Notes: a model not told the origin generated them from the sequence alone. DNA of 64,000 nucleotides from CAWANF01 sp963783355 (GCA_963783355.1 CAWANF010000011.1:62001-126000); one strand, 5' to 3'. Shown: positions 17,655-27,383, counted from the stretch's first letter. Numbers and translations: made by a program.

Positions 17655-20519
17655 TCACTTTATTTTTATTACTTTTTTTTGCCCGTTGTATTGTATAATC
17701 TCGTCGGGTTTTTCATTCAGGTCCAAAGATCTGGGACTGTTTATACTTACACGAATAATCCTGAAAGTCCGCTCTTCAGGCATGCCGGGATAAGAACCTT
17801 TTCGATTATCAATGGTCAATAACCCGGATTGAGTATCGTAAGACAAGGAAATTTCAGAATATTTTCCTTCCTGATAATCATAATTATTTCCTTCATCTTC
17901 ATAAAGCGTGAAGTGGGCATTATTTCCTTCGTAAACAAATAAAGTAATAGGATTAGCAGGTTTTTGTTCTGCATATTGAAGCTCAGGCCCAAACGGTATA
18001 ATGCTTCCGGCTTTTACGAAAACGGGAATTCTGCTATAAGGGGCATTTGCCGTGATGGTCTGTCCGCCTCGATAATATTCACCCGTATACATATTGTACC
18101 ATCCCTGATTTTTGGGGAGATAAACTTTCCGGGTTCTCTCCTTATACCTGGAAACCGGATTTATCAATAAATCAGGACCGAACATAAACTCGTCATTAAT
18201 ACTATAAACCGATCTATCTTCGGGAAAATCCATGATTAACGCACGCATCGGTGTATAATCGTCAAAGTACGTCATAGCGTCAAGTGAATATATATACGGC
18301 ATCAATCTATAACGCATTTTATCATAATAGACGATACTGTTATATGTCGGACTCCCCTTTTCAGCTATATTGTATACTTCCCGATCCGGATATTGTCCAT
18401 GAGCCCTGAATATGGGACAAAATGCACCAAACTGATACCAACGGGTCATCAACTCCCGCCATTCCTTCAGATTCTTCTGATCAGGATGAATATAACGCTG
18501 TTCCGAGGCAAAACCACCGATATCCATTGTCCAGAAAGGAATGCCGGACATGGAAAAATTAAGTCCGGCGGCTATCTGACGTTTCATGTCCTTCCACGTC
18601 GTCCCGGTATCCCCGCTCCAAACGGCTGCTGAATACCGCTGCAATCCGGCATAGGCTGAACGGGTTAAAATAAAGACCCTCTGATTAGGTTTTGTCCGAC
18701 GCTGCCCATTGTAAAATGCTTCGGCATTAACTAAAGGATAAGCATTAAAGTATTCAGACGAAGGCCCAAGATAAGTGGGATTCATTAATTCTTTTCTCAT
18801 CTTAATGGTAGTATTCGAGTAAATATCCGGCTCTGAAGCATCCAGCCACCAGGCATCAACACCCAAATGGAATAACCGATTATTCACCAGGTTCCAAAAA
18901 GCTTTACGGGCATGTGGATTAAAAGCGTCATAAAAAGTAGAAACATAACCAACCCAGTCTTTCTGCTTATTCTCAACATTTTTTTTATATAACCATCCTT
19001 TATTCCAGAAATAATTGAATTCTTTCGTATTTGTATAAAACTTGGGCCAAACGGAAATCATATAATGGGTGTGATATTTATCATGTAACTCTTCAATCAT
19101 TTTTTGAGGATTCGGATATCGCTGTGAATCAAATCTCTGGCTCCCCCACTGATCTTTCTTCCAGTAAAACCAATCCTGTACAATGTTATCTAAAGGTATT
19201 TTCTGATCACGAAATTTTTTAACGACCGATAAAATTTGTTTTTGAGAAGCATAATGTTCCCTGCTTTGCCAGAATCCCATAGCCCATTTCGGCATGATCG
19301 GCGCTTTTCCGGTCAGTTTCCGATAGCCATGAACAAGGTCATCCATCGACTTTCCATACACAAAAAAATAGTTAATCTCGTTGGCTGTCTGCGAATACAG
19401 GGAAAGTTCATGCTTATCCAGCTGAGAATTCGGTTTTCTCCATTTCAGAGCTATAAACGATTGGCCGCCATCGGGTATCCATTCTATCTTAACAGGGTAT
19501 TTTTTCCCTTTTACAAGGTTAATTTCAACTTTTGAAGTAACGGGATTCCAGGCTTGCCTCCAGCGATCGACCAGGAGCTTACCGTTGATCCACAACTTTG
19601 CATATCCTGCTGAGGTGAAGTTGATATGATGTAGTCCTGAATAGCCGGATGCCATATAACCTTGCCAAATTACCTGGCTGTTAGCCATTTGATTGCCTTC
19701 AAATCCAACTGGAAGGTTGTTCAACTTACTCAAGTACTGATAGTCTATTGATTTCTCAATCCGGGTATGAAATATCTTGCTGGTATCCTTTTTAGAACGA
19801 TATACTGCTGTTAATCCCCCGGGTCTGCCGTCACGGCCAAATAATTTCAATGAAGATATTTCCTGATAGGGACTATCATCTCCAAAACGGGTTATAGAAT
19901 AATTATCCCATAATATTCCGTAATGACGGCTTGAAAGCAGGTATGGAACTGCAGCCTCCGTATTGTGTTGAGCCAAAACGAGATCATGTCTCTTTAAATT
20001 CAGGAGCCCGCTCTGATGTTCACCGAGGCCATAAAAAGCTTCATCAGTTGGAGAATTGAAAATTTGATGAATATGATAGTATAATTTCCCATCCAATAGA
20101 AACGACTTGAAGCTTTTGGATTTTCCCGCCGCCTCCTGCAAAATGATATTTCCTTTATTATTTCGAAAGGAAATATGACCGTTTGAACGATTTACCTTTA
20201 CAATTAAATCCCGGGTGTGAATCGTGATAAATTTCTTATTATAAGTAAGATTCCATGGCGTGGAAGGAACTGGTTGATTTACAAGCATCAGATCTCTTGA
20301 ATGATATATGGAATCGTTAGCCGTTACCTGCACATGAATTATATCTTTTGATACAATCTGAATCATCAACTTCTTCGCCCCATACTTATTGGTCGGTTTC
20401 AGGTTTATCAATGCCCCTTCCGGAACTTTTCTAAAGGACTGAGCAAAACATGAGACATAAGTTAGCGATAACGTAAAAAGAACTAATGCATACTTAGCTA
20501 TTTCACTTACTCTTTTCAT
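17655..20519 (-). CDS. GH31 alpha-xylosidase with inserted PA14 domain
   Basis: Releases alpha-linked xylose, typically from xyloglucan oligosaccharides. The 954-residue protein has a signal peptide (YALVLFTLSLTYVSCFAQS), an N-terminal beta-sandwich interrupted by a PA14 module (about residues 270-380, VIWQGYMASGYSG to SFIALKWRK), and a GH31 barrel with nucleophile Asp560 in AWWLDASEPD and the acid/base segment AVWSGDTGTTW; C-terminal beta-domains follow. The PA14 insertion and WWLDASEPD motif match the alpha-xylosidase branch characterised as Xyl31A. It heads the minus-strand GH31-GH39-GH5 set. Together with GH5 this suggests xyloglucan use beside glucuronoxylan. Confidence 0.94.
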   Translation of the reverse strand: MKRVSEIAKYALVLFTLSLTYVSCFAQSFRKVPEGALINLKPTNKYGAKKLMIQIVSKDIIHVQVTANDSIYHSRDLMLVNQPVPSTPWNLTYNKKFITIHTRDLIVKVNRSNGHISFRNNKGNIILQEAAGKSKSFKSFLLDGKLYYHIHQIFNSPTDEAFYGLGEHQSGLLNLKRHDLVLAQHNTEAAVPYLLSSRHYGILWDNYSITRFGDDSPYQEISSLKLFGRDGRPGGLTAVYRSKKDTSKIFHTRIEKSIDYQYLSKLNNLPVGFEGNQMANSQVIWQGYMASGYSGLHHINFTSAGYAKLWINGKLLVDRWRQAWNPVTSKVEINLVKGKKYPVKIEWIPDGGQSFIALKWRKPNSQLDKHELSLYSQTANEINYFFVYGKSMDDLVHGYRKLTGKAPIMPKWAMGFWQSREHYASQKQILSVVKKFRDQKIPLDNIVQDWFYWKKDQWGSQRFDSQRYPNPQKMIEELHDKYHTHYMISVWPKFYTNTKEFNYFWNKGWLYKKNVENKQKDWVGYVSTFYDAFNPHARKAFWNLVNNRLFHLGVDAWWLDASEPDIYSNTTIKMRKELMNPTYLGPSSEYFNAYPLVNAEAFYNGQRRTKPNQRVFILTRSAYAGLQRYSAAVWSGDTGTTWKDMKRQIAAGLNFSMSGIPFWTMDIGGFASEQRYIHPDQKNLKEWRELMTRWYQFGAFCPIFRAHGQYPDREVYNIAEKGSPTYNSIVYYDKMRYRLMPYIYSLDAMTYFDDYTPMRALIMDFPEDRSVYSINDEFMFGPDLLINPVSRYKERTRKVYLPKNQGWYNMYTGEYYRGGQTITANAPYSRIPVFVKAGSIIPFGPELQYAEQKPANPITLFVYEGNNAHFTLYEDEGNNYDYQEGKYSEISLSYDTQSGLLTIDNRKGSYPGMPEERTFRIIRVSINSPRSLDLNEKPDEIIQYNGQKKVIKIK

Positions 20520-20643
20520 AATGATTCATATACTGACTGCCAAATATTTATATTTCCACTATAAGAATTTTTTAGCGTTCGAACGATTTTACAGTGGTTG
20601 TAATTTAGAAGATAAATGATCAGTGAAGTTTGAATTTGAATAT

Positions 20644-20653
20644 AAAACGATTT
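20644..20653. promoter_or_regulatory. possible LacI-type half-conserved operator upstream of GH31
   Basis: aaaacgattt fits AAA-n-CG-n-TTT, the core of the two sites before lacI, 125 bases upstream of the GH31 start. It also lies 47 bases before egtB, so its target is ambiguous. A separate perfect palindrome cgttcgaacg lies at 20576-20585. Confidence 0.3.
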
Positions 20654-20699
20654 TCATTTTTTTTATAATCGGGCAGGAATTTAAAACTATCTCTCAACC

Positions 20700-21999
20700 A
20701 TGGAATCACTCTCAAGTCCACAAGCTATTGCAGTCGATACAGGTACTAAATTTGAGCATCTGAAAAAGCGCTACCGTTCTATTCGGCAACAAACGGAAAA
20801 TTTGTGTATCCCTTTAGAACCGGAAGACTATGTTATCCAAACGATGGTCAATATCAGTCCGACGAAATGGCATCTTGCACATACCAGCTGGTTTTTTGAA
20901 ACCTTCGTTCTCAAAGAATTTCAACCTGGATTCAAACCGTTAAATTCAAAATATGCATACTTATTTAACTCATATTATATCCAGGCCGGCTCCAGGCATT
21001 GCCGGCCTAAACGCGGACTTTTATCCCGTCCAACAGTAAAAGAAGTTTATGAATATCGCTCGTTTATAGATGAACATATGGTCCATTTGCTGGAAACTCC
21101 GGCTGGAAACCTGCCACGCTTAGCCGAAGTCATAGAAATAGGATTAAATCACGAACAGCAGCACCAGGAACTGATGGTGACCGATATTAAGCATGTTTTT
21201 TCGATGAACCCGTTATACCCTGCATACATTCCACGAAATGTCGAGTTGGAATTTGATGTTCCGAAACTTGATTGGATTGACTTCGAAGGCGGACTATTCG
21301 AGATTGGCCATTCAGGGAGTGAATTTTGTTACGATAATGAGACTCCAAGACATAAAGTCTATCTCGAACCCTATCGCCTCAGTAACCGCCTTATTACCAA
21401 CGCGGAGTATCTCTCATTTATGGAAGACGGGGGTTATGAAAGACCAGAACTCTGGCTTTCCGATGGATGGGATATGGTTAAGAAGGAAGGTTGGAATGCT
21501 CCATATTATTGGGAAAAAAGAGACGACGGCTGGTGGATGATCACCTTACAGGGCCCTCGAAAAGTGAATCCGGGCGAACCGGTTTGTCATGTAAGTCATT
21601 ATGAAGCTGATGCCTATGCACGATGGTCGGGACACGGATTCCTGCCGAAGCGGAATGGGAAATAGCTTCACTCAACGTTCCTTACGAAGGTAATTTTGTT
21701 GATAATGAGAAATTTCATCCGATTCCGATCGATGCCAAATTTCAAACCTGGATACTTTGAATCAGATGCACGGTGATGTATGGGAATGGACGCAAAGTGC
21801 TTATCTGCCTTATCCCGGTTATAAACCACTTCCCGGTGCTTTGGGAGAGTACAACGGTAAATTTATGGCAAATCAAATGGTATTGCGGGGCGGATCCTGT
21901 GCAACGCCACTGAGCCATATCCGGAAAACGTATCGCAATTTTTTCCATCCCGATTCGCGCTGGCAATTCACCGGAATTCGCCTCGCATCCGAAATCTAA
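20700..21999 (+). pseudogene. egtB: EgtB-like hercynine sulfoxide synthase, broken by two frameshifts
   Basis: EgtB is the iron-dependent enzyme that joins hercynine with a thiol in ergothioneine synthesis. The first frame (20700-21665) encodes a DinB-like N-domain (WHLAHTSWFFETFVL) with the iron-ligand motif NHEQQHQELM and the start of a formylglycine-generating-enzyme-like domain. The frame then shifts near 21635 (RIPAEAEWEIASLNVPYEGN continues in another frame) and again near 21755 (QMHGDVWEWTQSAYLPY to the end). Both shifts equal loss of one base. All conserved segments are otherwise present, so assembly error is as likely as real inactivation. It is followed 23 bases later by egtD. Confidence 0.85.
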
Positions 22000-22022
22000 C
22001 TTCTACTTCTAATTATTTATAT

Positions 22023-22970
22023 ATGAAAACGGACAGAACTGAAGTCGTGTCGAATGATATTCTGGATGAGGTTCTTACAGGACTGAACAACCCTCAGAAA
22101 TCGCTGCCTTCCAAACTTTTTTATGATGAACGGGGTTCAGAATTATTCGATCGAATTTGTGAGTTGAAAGAATATTACCCCACCCGAACTGAAATGGGAA
22201 TATTAACCCGGTATATAGATGAAATCTCTGATTGTATCGGCAGAAATAACTTATTGATTGAATTGGGAAGTGGCAGCAGTACTAAAATCAGGCTGTTGCT
22301 CGATCATAATCCAAATCTGTCTGCCTATATTCCAATTGATATCTCGGAAGATTTTCTGTACAAATCCGCAGAAATGCTTCAGGAAGATTATCCAGAATTA
22401 ATGATACTGCCTCACTGCGCAGATTATACTTTACCGGTCGAAATACCCGATCCGGGGGTAGATTTTCATAAAAATGTAGTCTTTTACCCTGGATCAACCA
22501 TTGGGAATTTTACAAAAAATGAAGCAAAAAAATTCATAGAACGCATACATAACATTTGTGGTCCTGATGGAAATTTATTGATCGGTGTCGATTTAAAAAA
22601 GGATATGGAAGTACTTGAAGCCGCCTACAACGATAGTGAAGGCGTCACTGCTGCATTTAATTTGAATATTTTAGAACATATCAACAGGAAATTTGACGCT
22701 GATTTTTATACGGACAAATTTACACACAAGGCTTTCTTTGACAAAAATAGAGGCCGAATCGAAATGCATCTTGTCAGCCTGGAAAATCAAACCGTGACCA
22801 TTCAGGGAGATTCATTTTATTTTAAAAAGGGGGAAACCATTCATACTGAAAATTCTTATAAATATACGCTTGACGAGTTTGAAACGCTGTCTTCTGAATT
22901 TTTCATTGTGGAAAAAGTATGGACGGATCCCGACAATTATTTTAGCGTACAGTTTTTGAAAGCCAGGTAG
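22023..22970 (+). CDS. egtD: L-histidine N-alpha-methyltransferase
   Basis: Trimethylates histidine with S-adenosylmethionine to give hercynine, the first step of ergothioneine synthesis. The 315-residue protein is full length and carries the family segments SKLFYDERGSELFDRICEL, EYYPTRTE, the SAM loop IELGSGSSTKIRLLL, and FYPGSTIGNF. It lies directly after egtB, the usual pairing. No egtA, egtC or egtE is in the window, so the sulfur donor route cannot be read here. Confidence 0.95.
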   Translation: MKTDRTEVVSNDILDEVLTGLNNPQKSLPSKLFYDERGSELFDRICELKEYYPTRTEMGILTRYIDEISDCIGRNNLLIELGSGSSTKIRLLLDHNPNLSAYIPIDISEDFLYKSAEMLQEDYPELMILPHCADYTLPVEIPDPGVDFHKNVVFYPGSTIGNFTKNEAKKFIERIHNICGPDGNLLIGVDLKKDMEVLEAAYNDSEGVTAAFNLNILEHINRKFDADFYTDKFTHKAFFDKNRGRIEMHLVSLENQTVTIQGDSFYFKKGETIHTENSYKYTLDEFETLSSEFFIVEKVWTDPDNYFSVQFLKAR

Positions 22971-23020
22971 ATATCCGTTTTTTATCATTCAACGTGTCAT
23001 CAGAATTTTGAGGGGTTTCA

Positions 23021-24007
23021 TTGATTGAATTAATTAACGTTACCAGGGAATTCGGCAATCATTTTAAAGCGGTGGATAATATTTCTTTTGCCGTTTCGGA
23101 TGGGGAAGTACTTGGCCTTATCGGTGTGAGCGGGAGTGGAAAAACCACGACACTCAAAATGATTAACAGGCTAATCGAACCCGGATCCGGACATATATTT
23201 ATCAATAATGAAGATATAACAAAAGAAAATCCCGAGATACTGCGGCGAAATATCGGCTATGTCATTCAGGAAACGGGCCTTTTTCCTCATTATACTGTAG
23301 TAGAAAATATTTCGATCGTTCCCAGATTGCTAAAATGGGAACAACAGAAAATTGATGAACGCATTCATCAACTGCTAAAGCTTATTGAAATGCCAGCCAG
23401 TGAATTCCAAAACCGATATCCGCATGAACTGAGCGGCGGACAACAACAAAGAGTCGGTTTAGCCCGTGCCCTGGCCGCTGATCCTCCTGTTGTTTTACTC
23501 GATGAACCGTTTGGCGCGCTGGATCCAATAACGAGAAAGCAAATGCAAACGGAATTCAAAAAAATAGAAGACCAACTGAACAAAACTATGGTATTAGTCA
23601 CCCATGACGTTTTCGAAGCTTTTGATTTATGTGATCGAATCTTGTTGATGGATCAAGGAAAATTGCAGCAAATAGGCACGCCTTCTGAACTATTATTCCA
23701 TCCTGTAAATGAAATTACCCGGCATTTTTTTGATACGAATCGTTTTCTTCTGGAATTAAAAGTCACAAAATTATCGGATATTATCCCGTATTTAAGCCTC
23801 AAATCACAGTCCCCGATACCTGATTCTGCTCTGACCATTACATCTGATTTATCATTACTGGACGTTATGGAATATGCCGGGCATAAGGAATCAAAACAAA
23901 TACATTTGAAGTCGGAAGATATTTCAGGTAATAAATCTTTTTCACTTTCCAGAGACCATCTTTTTAAGGCTTTTTACTCTCTGAAATCGGATAAAACGAA
24001 ATTGTGA
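23021..24007 (+). CDS. osmoprotectant (glycine betaine/choline-type) ABC transporter ATP-binding protein
   Basis: ATPase of a quaternary-amine uptake system of the OpuC/OsmV type. The 328-residue protein has Walker A (GVSGSGKTTT), Q-loop, signature LSGGQQQR and Walker B (VVLLDEPFGALDP); after about residue 240 there is a C-terminal extension of roughly 85 residues without clear CBS-domain signatures. The start is TTG at 23021 with gaggggt just upstream. Its stop overlaps the start of the permease gene (TGATG), implying coupled translation. Betaine-type substrate is inferred from family and from the fused binding domain of its partner. A neighbour of egtBD, whose intermediates are also betaines (hercynine). 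Confidence 0.9.
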   Translation: MIELINVTREFGNHFKAVDNISFAVSDGEVLGLIGVSGSGKTTTLKMINRLIEPGSGHIFINNEDITKENPEILRRNIGYVIQETGLFPHYTVVENISIVPRLLKWEQQKIDERIHQLLKLIEMPASEFQNRYPHELSGGQQQRVGLARALAADPPVVLLDEPFGALDPITRKQMQTEFKKIEDQLNKTMVLVTHDVFEAFDLCDRILLMDQGKLQQIGTPSELLFHPVNEITRHFFDTNRFLLELKVTKLSDIIPYLSLKSQSPIPDSALTITSDLSLLDVMEYAGHKESKQIHLKSEDISGNKSFSLSRDHLFKAFYSLKSDKTKL

Positions 24008-25564
24008 TGACGGACTTTTTCCATTTCATAGTAACCCATCAAGATGAACTGTATCGTCAAACATACCAGCACATCTGGCTTACGCTTGTTGCTCTGGCCA
24101 TCGCTCTCTTTATCGGAATTCCGCTTAGGTATCTTTCTGACCCGTTATCAAAAAATTTCAGGGACCACACTCGGGGCTGTCGGTGTGATCCAAACCATTC
24201 CAAGCCTGGCGTTGCTTGGCTTTCTACTGCCCGTTTTTGGAATTGGCGCCGTTCCCGCAATCATTGCTCTTTTTCTTTATGCTCTGCTCCCGATTGTAAG
24301 AAACACGTATTCAGGAATAGAGGGCGTTGACCATTCTGTCATTGAAGCAGCCAAAGGCATGGGAATGTCAGATGTTCAAATTTTGCTTCACGTTGAACTT
24401 CCGCTTGCGGCTCCTGTTATATTTGCCGGAATCAGAACGGCAACGGTCATCAATGTGGGAATTGCAACGCTTTGTGCCTTAATCGGTTCCGGTGGACTTG
24501 GAGAATTCATATTCCGTGGCATAGCCCTGAATAACATGACCATGCTGCTTGCCGGTGCCGTTCCTGCTGCGCTTTTAGCATTAATGTTTGATTTTAGTCT
24601 CGGCCTCATCCAAAAACATATCCGGTCGATATTCAAACCCTTATTGGCAGTGGCTGCATTATTATTTTTAGTAATTTTACCGTTTTATTACCTCACTTCA
24701 GCACACAAATCATCATTCCTTTTTGGCCGGACCCCGGAATTCACCGAGCGTACTGATGGTTATAGTGGATTATTGAAAACATATCAATTAAATGTCCCAT
24801 CCGTCGAAATGAATTCTGCCCTGCTTTACCAGGCGCTTAAAAATAAAAAGGTTGATGCTATTATAGGTTATTCAACCGACGGCAGAATCCAGGCATATCA
24901 TTTAAGGATTTTGAAAGATGATAAACATTATTTTCCGCCTTACGATTGTGCCCCGTTAGTTAGAAACGCTACTCTGAAACGGTATCCTCAGCTCAAATCA
25001 ATATTAAACAAGCTGCAGGACAGGATTGATAATAAAACCATGGCGAAATTAAATTTTCTTGTCGATCAAAAACATGAAAGACCTGAAAATGTCGCCCGGA
25101 CTTTTCTAAAAAAATCAGGTTTTGATACCAATATTTCACGATTCGGGAATCCTGATATTATGATAGGCGGCAAGAACTTCACAGAACAGTTCATCCTTGC
25201 TTATATGTTTAAAATTTTAATTGAAAACTATAGCGGCCTTACCGTTGGAACCCATCTTGGCCTTGCGGGTACAAAAATATGTTTTGACGCACTGACGAGC
25301 GGAGAAATCGACCTGTATCCCGAATATACCGGCACCGGGCTTTATGTTCTGCTCAAGACCGACTCTGCAACAGTAAAACAACTGAATAATAACCCCGGTT
25401 CCATTTATACCTACGTAAAAAAAGCAACTAATGAACGGTTTGATCTGCGTTATCTGAAACCACTCGGTTTCAATAATACGTATGCGGTGATGATGAGGGA
25501 CGACCAGGCTAAAAAGCTGCATATCTCTACTATTTCTGAATTATCCGAATATCTTTCCCGCTAA
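24007..25564 (+). CDS. osmoprotectant ABC permease fused to a circularly permuted substrate-binding domain, frameshifted near its start
   Basis: The first ~40 codons run from the ATG at 24007 (overlapping the ATPase stop) to about 24126; then an extra base (probably a24127) shifts the frame, and GIFLTRYQKISGTTLGAVGV to the end at 25564 continues. The first part is an OpuCB-type permease (IQTIPSLALLGFL; EAAKGMGMSDVQILLHVELP). After the last helix (~24680) comes a periplasmic binding domain whose normally C-terminal half (RTDGYSGLLKTY; AIIGYSTDGRIQAY; FPPYDCAPLVR) precedes the normally N-terminal half (IMIGGKNFTEQFILAYM; DLYPEYTGTGLYVLL; ISTISELSEYL). Both halves look complete. The indel may be an assembly error. 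Confidence 0.85.
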
Positions 25565-25587
25565 TTAAATGCCTGTTAATTATTTTT

Positions 25588-25613
25588 TTGTCAATCAAAA
25601 TTCACTTACTTTG
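25588..25613 (+). promoter_or_regulatory. Bacteroidota-type promoter of the first FKBP gene
   Basis: TTTTTTTG ending at 25590 and TTACTTTG at 25606-25613 are spaced exactly as before the second FKBP gene. They approximate the TTTG/TAnnTTTG pattern of Bacteroidota sigma-A promoters. The -7 box overlaps the TTG at 25616, supporting the downstream ATG as start. Confidence 0.55.
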
Positions 25614-25660
25614 ATTTGCTGAAAAGTTCACCGTTAAAATCAGAAATGTTTGCATTGAAT

Positions 25661-26398
25661 ATGAACTTAAAGAAATTTTACCCGGTATTTTTTTGTGTAT
25701 TGAGTTTAACTGTTCTCGTATCTGCCTGTCAGAAAACCAATCAGTCACCAGATAAAACCGAACCGGATCTATCAAATCAAACCAATCAAATCAGTTACAG
25801 TCTCGGGTATAAAATCGGGGAGAATTATAGAAAACATGATGCCAAAGTAAATCCCGAAGTTTTATACCAGGGATTAAAAGACGCGATGGATGGCAAGAAG
25901 TCTCCAATCTCCGATGATGATATGGATCGGTCTATTAATACTTTTAACTACGATTTAAGTGCCCAGAAACAGAAAAAGCAAGAGATCGAAAGCCAAAACA
26001 ATTTATCGGAAGGGAAAAAGTTCCTGACTGAGAATAAAACAAAAAAAGGTGTCGTTACAACCAAATCAGGCCTTCAATATGAAATCCTGAAAAAAGGTAC
26101 AGGGCCGAGGCCAAAGGCAAATAGTGAAGTATTTGTTAATTATATAGGCAAATTATTGAACGGACATGTTATTGCTGATTCTTATAAACTTGGGAATCTC
26201 AAAGTATTACATGTTAACCACGTTATTCCAGGATGGTCGGAAGCGCTCAAAAGGATGCATGTAGGTGGAAAATGGAGAATATTTGTGCCACCGAATCTCG
26301 CTTACGGGCCGGCAGGAGCGGGCCAGGTTATTCCTCCCAATGCAGTTATTATTTATGACATTGAATTAGACTCGATAGGAACCCACACTATACAGTAA
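25661..26398 (+). CDS. FKBP-type peptidyl-prolyl isomerase-like lipoprotein, active site degenerate
   Basis: A secreted lipoprotein of the FkpA/Mip type. From the ATG at 25661: lipoprotein signal with lipobox VSAC, an FKBP N-terminal dimerisation helix region (YSLGYKIGENYRKHDAKV), and a C-terminal FKBP fold (KSGLQYEILKKGTGPRP to the end). Compared with its neighbour at 26637, the loop VFDSSYKRGKPATFPV reads VIADSYKLGNLKVLHV, so the aromatic and Asp positions corresponding to Phe36, Asp37 and Phe46 of FKBP12 are Ile, Ala and Leu. Isomerase activity is therefore doubtful, and a chaperone-like role is possible. The ORF could start earlier (25616 or 25646), but those add residues before the signal and overlap the promoter. 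Confidence 0.88.
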   Translation: MNLKKFYPVFFCVLSLTVLVSACQKTNQSPDKTEPDLSNQTNQISYSLGYKIGENYRKHDAKVNPEVLYQGLKDAMDGKKSPISDDDMDRSINTFNYDLSAQKQKKQEIESQNNLSEGKKFLTENKTKKGVVTTKSGLQYEILKKGTGPRPKANSEVFVNYIGKLLNGHVIADSYKLGNLKVLHVNHVIPGWSEALKRMHVGGKWRIFVPPNLAYGPAGAGQVIPPNAVIIYDIELDSIGTHTIQ

Positions 26399-26497
26399 AT
26401 TCATTGACATGGGGTACATATAAGATGAAGGTGCCCTATTAATAATTACACTCTTGGTTTTATATTTAGGATCAAAAGAATATCATATCAGATTTTT

Positions 26498-26523
26498 TTG
26501 TGATAGGATTTTCCCTTACTTTG
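26498..26523 (+). promoter_or_regulatory. Bacteroidota-type promoter of the second FKBP gene
   Basis: TTTTTTTG ending at 26500 and TTACTTTG at 26516-26523, with the same 15-base spacing as in front of the first FKBP paralogue. A 113-base leader to the ATG follows. Confidence 0.6.
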
Positions 26524-26636
26524 CACAGCATAATTAATTTAAAGCCGGCAAGTCATAATTTTTATTTAAATATCTTATTGCAGGCGTGGAAGTATAAAAT
26601 CTATAATTATAAATCAGACCCGAAAGAAAGATCCAT

Positions 26637-27365
26637 ATGAAATTTCGTTCAGGAATAATACTCGCTTTTGGAATGTCATTAAGCCTTGCTGCTTGTCAAA
26701 AAGGTGGCGGCAGCATGACCAGTAACGGTGTAAAACCGGATACCACCAAAATGCGCGATAAAGTAAGCTACAGTATTGGCTATAGCATGGGCAAAAATTT
26801 TAAAAAAGACGAAGCTGATATCGATCCGGCTATTGTTGCTAAAGGAATGTCCGATGCTATGACCGGTGACGATTCATTAATGTCGGGACCACAGATGCAT
26901 AAAGCCATCAGTGATTTTCAGACGGAAATGATGCAGAAGCAACAGAAAAAACAACAGGAATTAGCTCAAAAAGGTAATGAAGCGAGCAAAAAATTCCTGG
27001 CTGAAAATAAGGATAAAAAAGGTGTAATCACGACCAAATCAGGCCTTCAATATGAAATCCTGAAAAAAGGTACCGGACCATCACCTAAAGCAACCGATAC
27101 GGTTGTTGTCGATTATTCCGGAAAACTTGTTGATGGCAAAGTATTTGACAGTTCTTACAAACGTGGCAAACCGGCTACATTCCCGGTAAATCATGTTATT
27201 CCCGGATGGACAGAAGCATTGCAAATGATGCATGTAGGTGGAAAATGGAGATTATTCATTCCCCCGGATCTCGCTTATGGTTCGAGAGGGGCAGGTAATG
27301 TCATCCCCCCCAATTCTGTTCTAATTTTTGATGTTGAATTACATTCTATCGAAAATGGAAAATGA
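26637..27365 (+). CDS. FKBP-type peptidyl-prolyl cis-trans isomerase, lipoprotein
   Basis: Catalyses prolyl cis-trans isomerisation of envelope proteins. The 242-residue protein has a lipobox (SLAAC, Cys at residue ~20), an N-terminal dimerisation region (VSYSIGYSMGKNFKKDEADI), a lysine/glutamine-rich connecting helix (MMQKQQKKQQELAQKG) and an FKBP domain with the expected active-site residues (GKVFDSSY, TFPVNHVIPGW, LAYGSRGAGNVIPPN). It is a tandem paralogue of the preceding gene with identical long stretches such as TTKSGLQYEILKKGTG, but is expressed from its own promoter and ends at a strong terminator. Confidence 0.95.
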   Translation: MKFRSGIILAFGMSLSLAACQKGGGSMTSNGVKPDTTKMRDKVSYSIGYSMGKNFKKDEADIDPAIVAKGMSDAMTGDDSLMSGPQMHKAISDFQTEMMQKQQKKQQELAQKGNEASKKFLAENKDKKGVITTKSGLQYEILKKGTGPSPKATDTVVVDYSGKLVDGKVFDSSYKRGKPATFPVNHVIPGWTEALQMMHVGGKWRLFIPPDLAYGSRGAGNVIPPNSVLIFDVELHSIENGK

Positions 27366-27383
27366 TCTTTAAAAAAGATGATC

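Noticed and set aside
20540..20699. Riboswitch-like structure before egtB/GH31
   Set aside because: Only short palindromes (20576-20585) and no conserved riboswitch core recognised.
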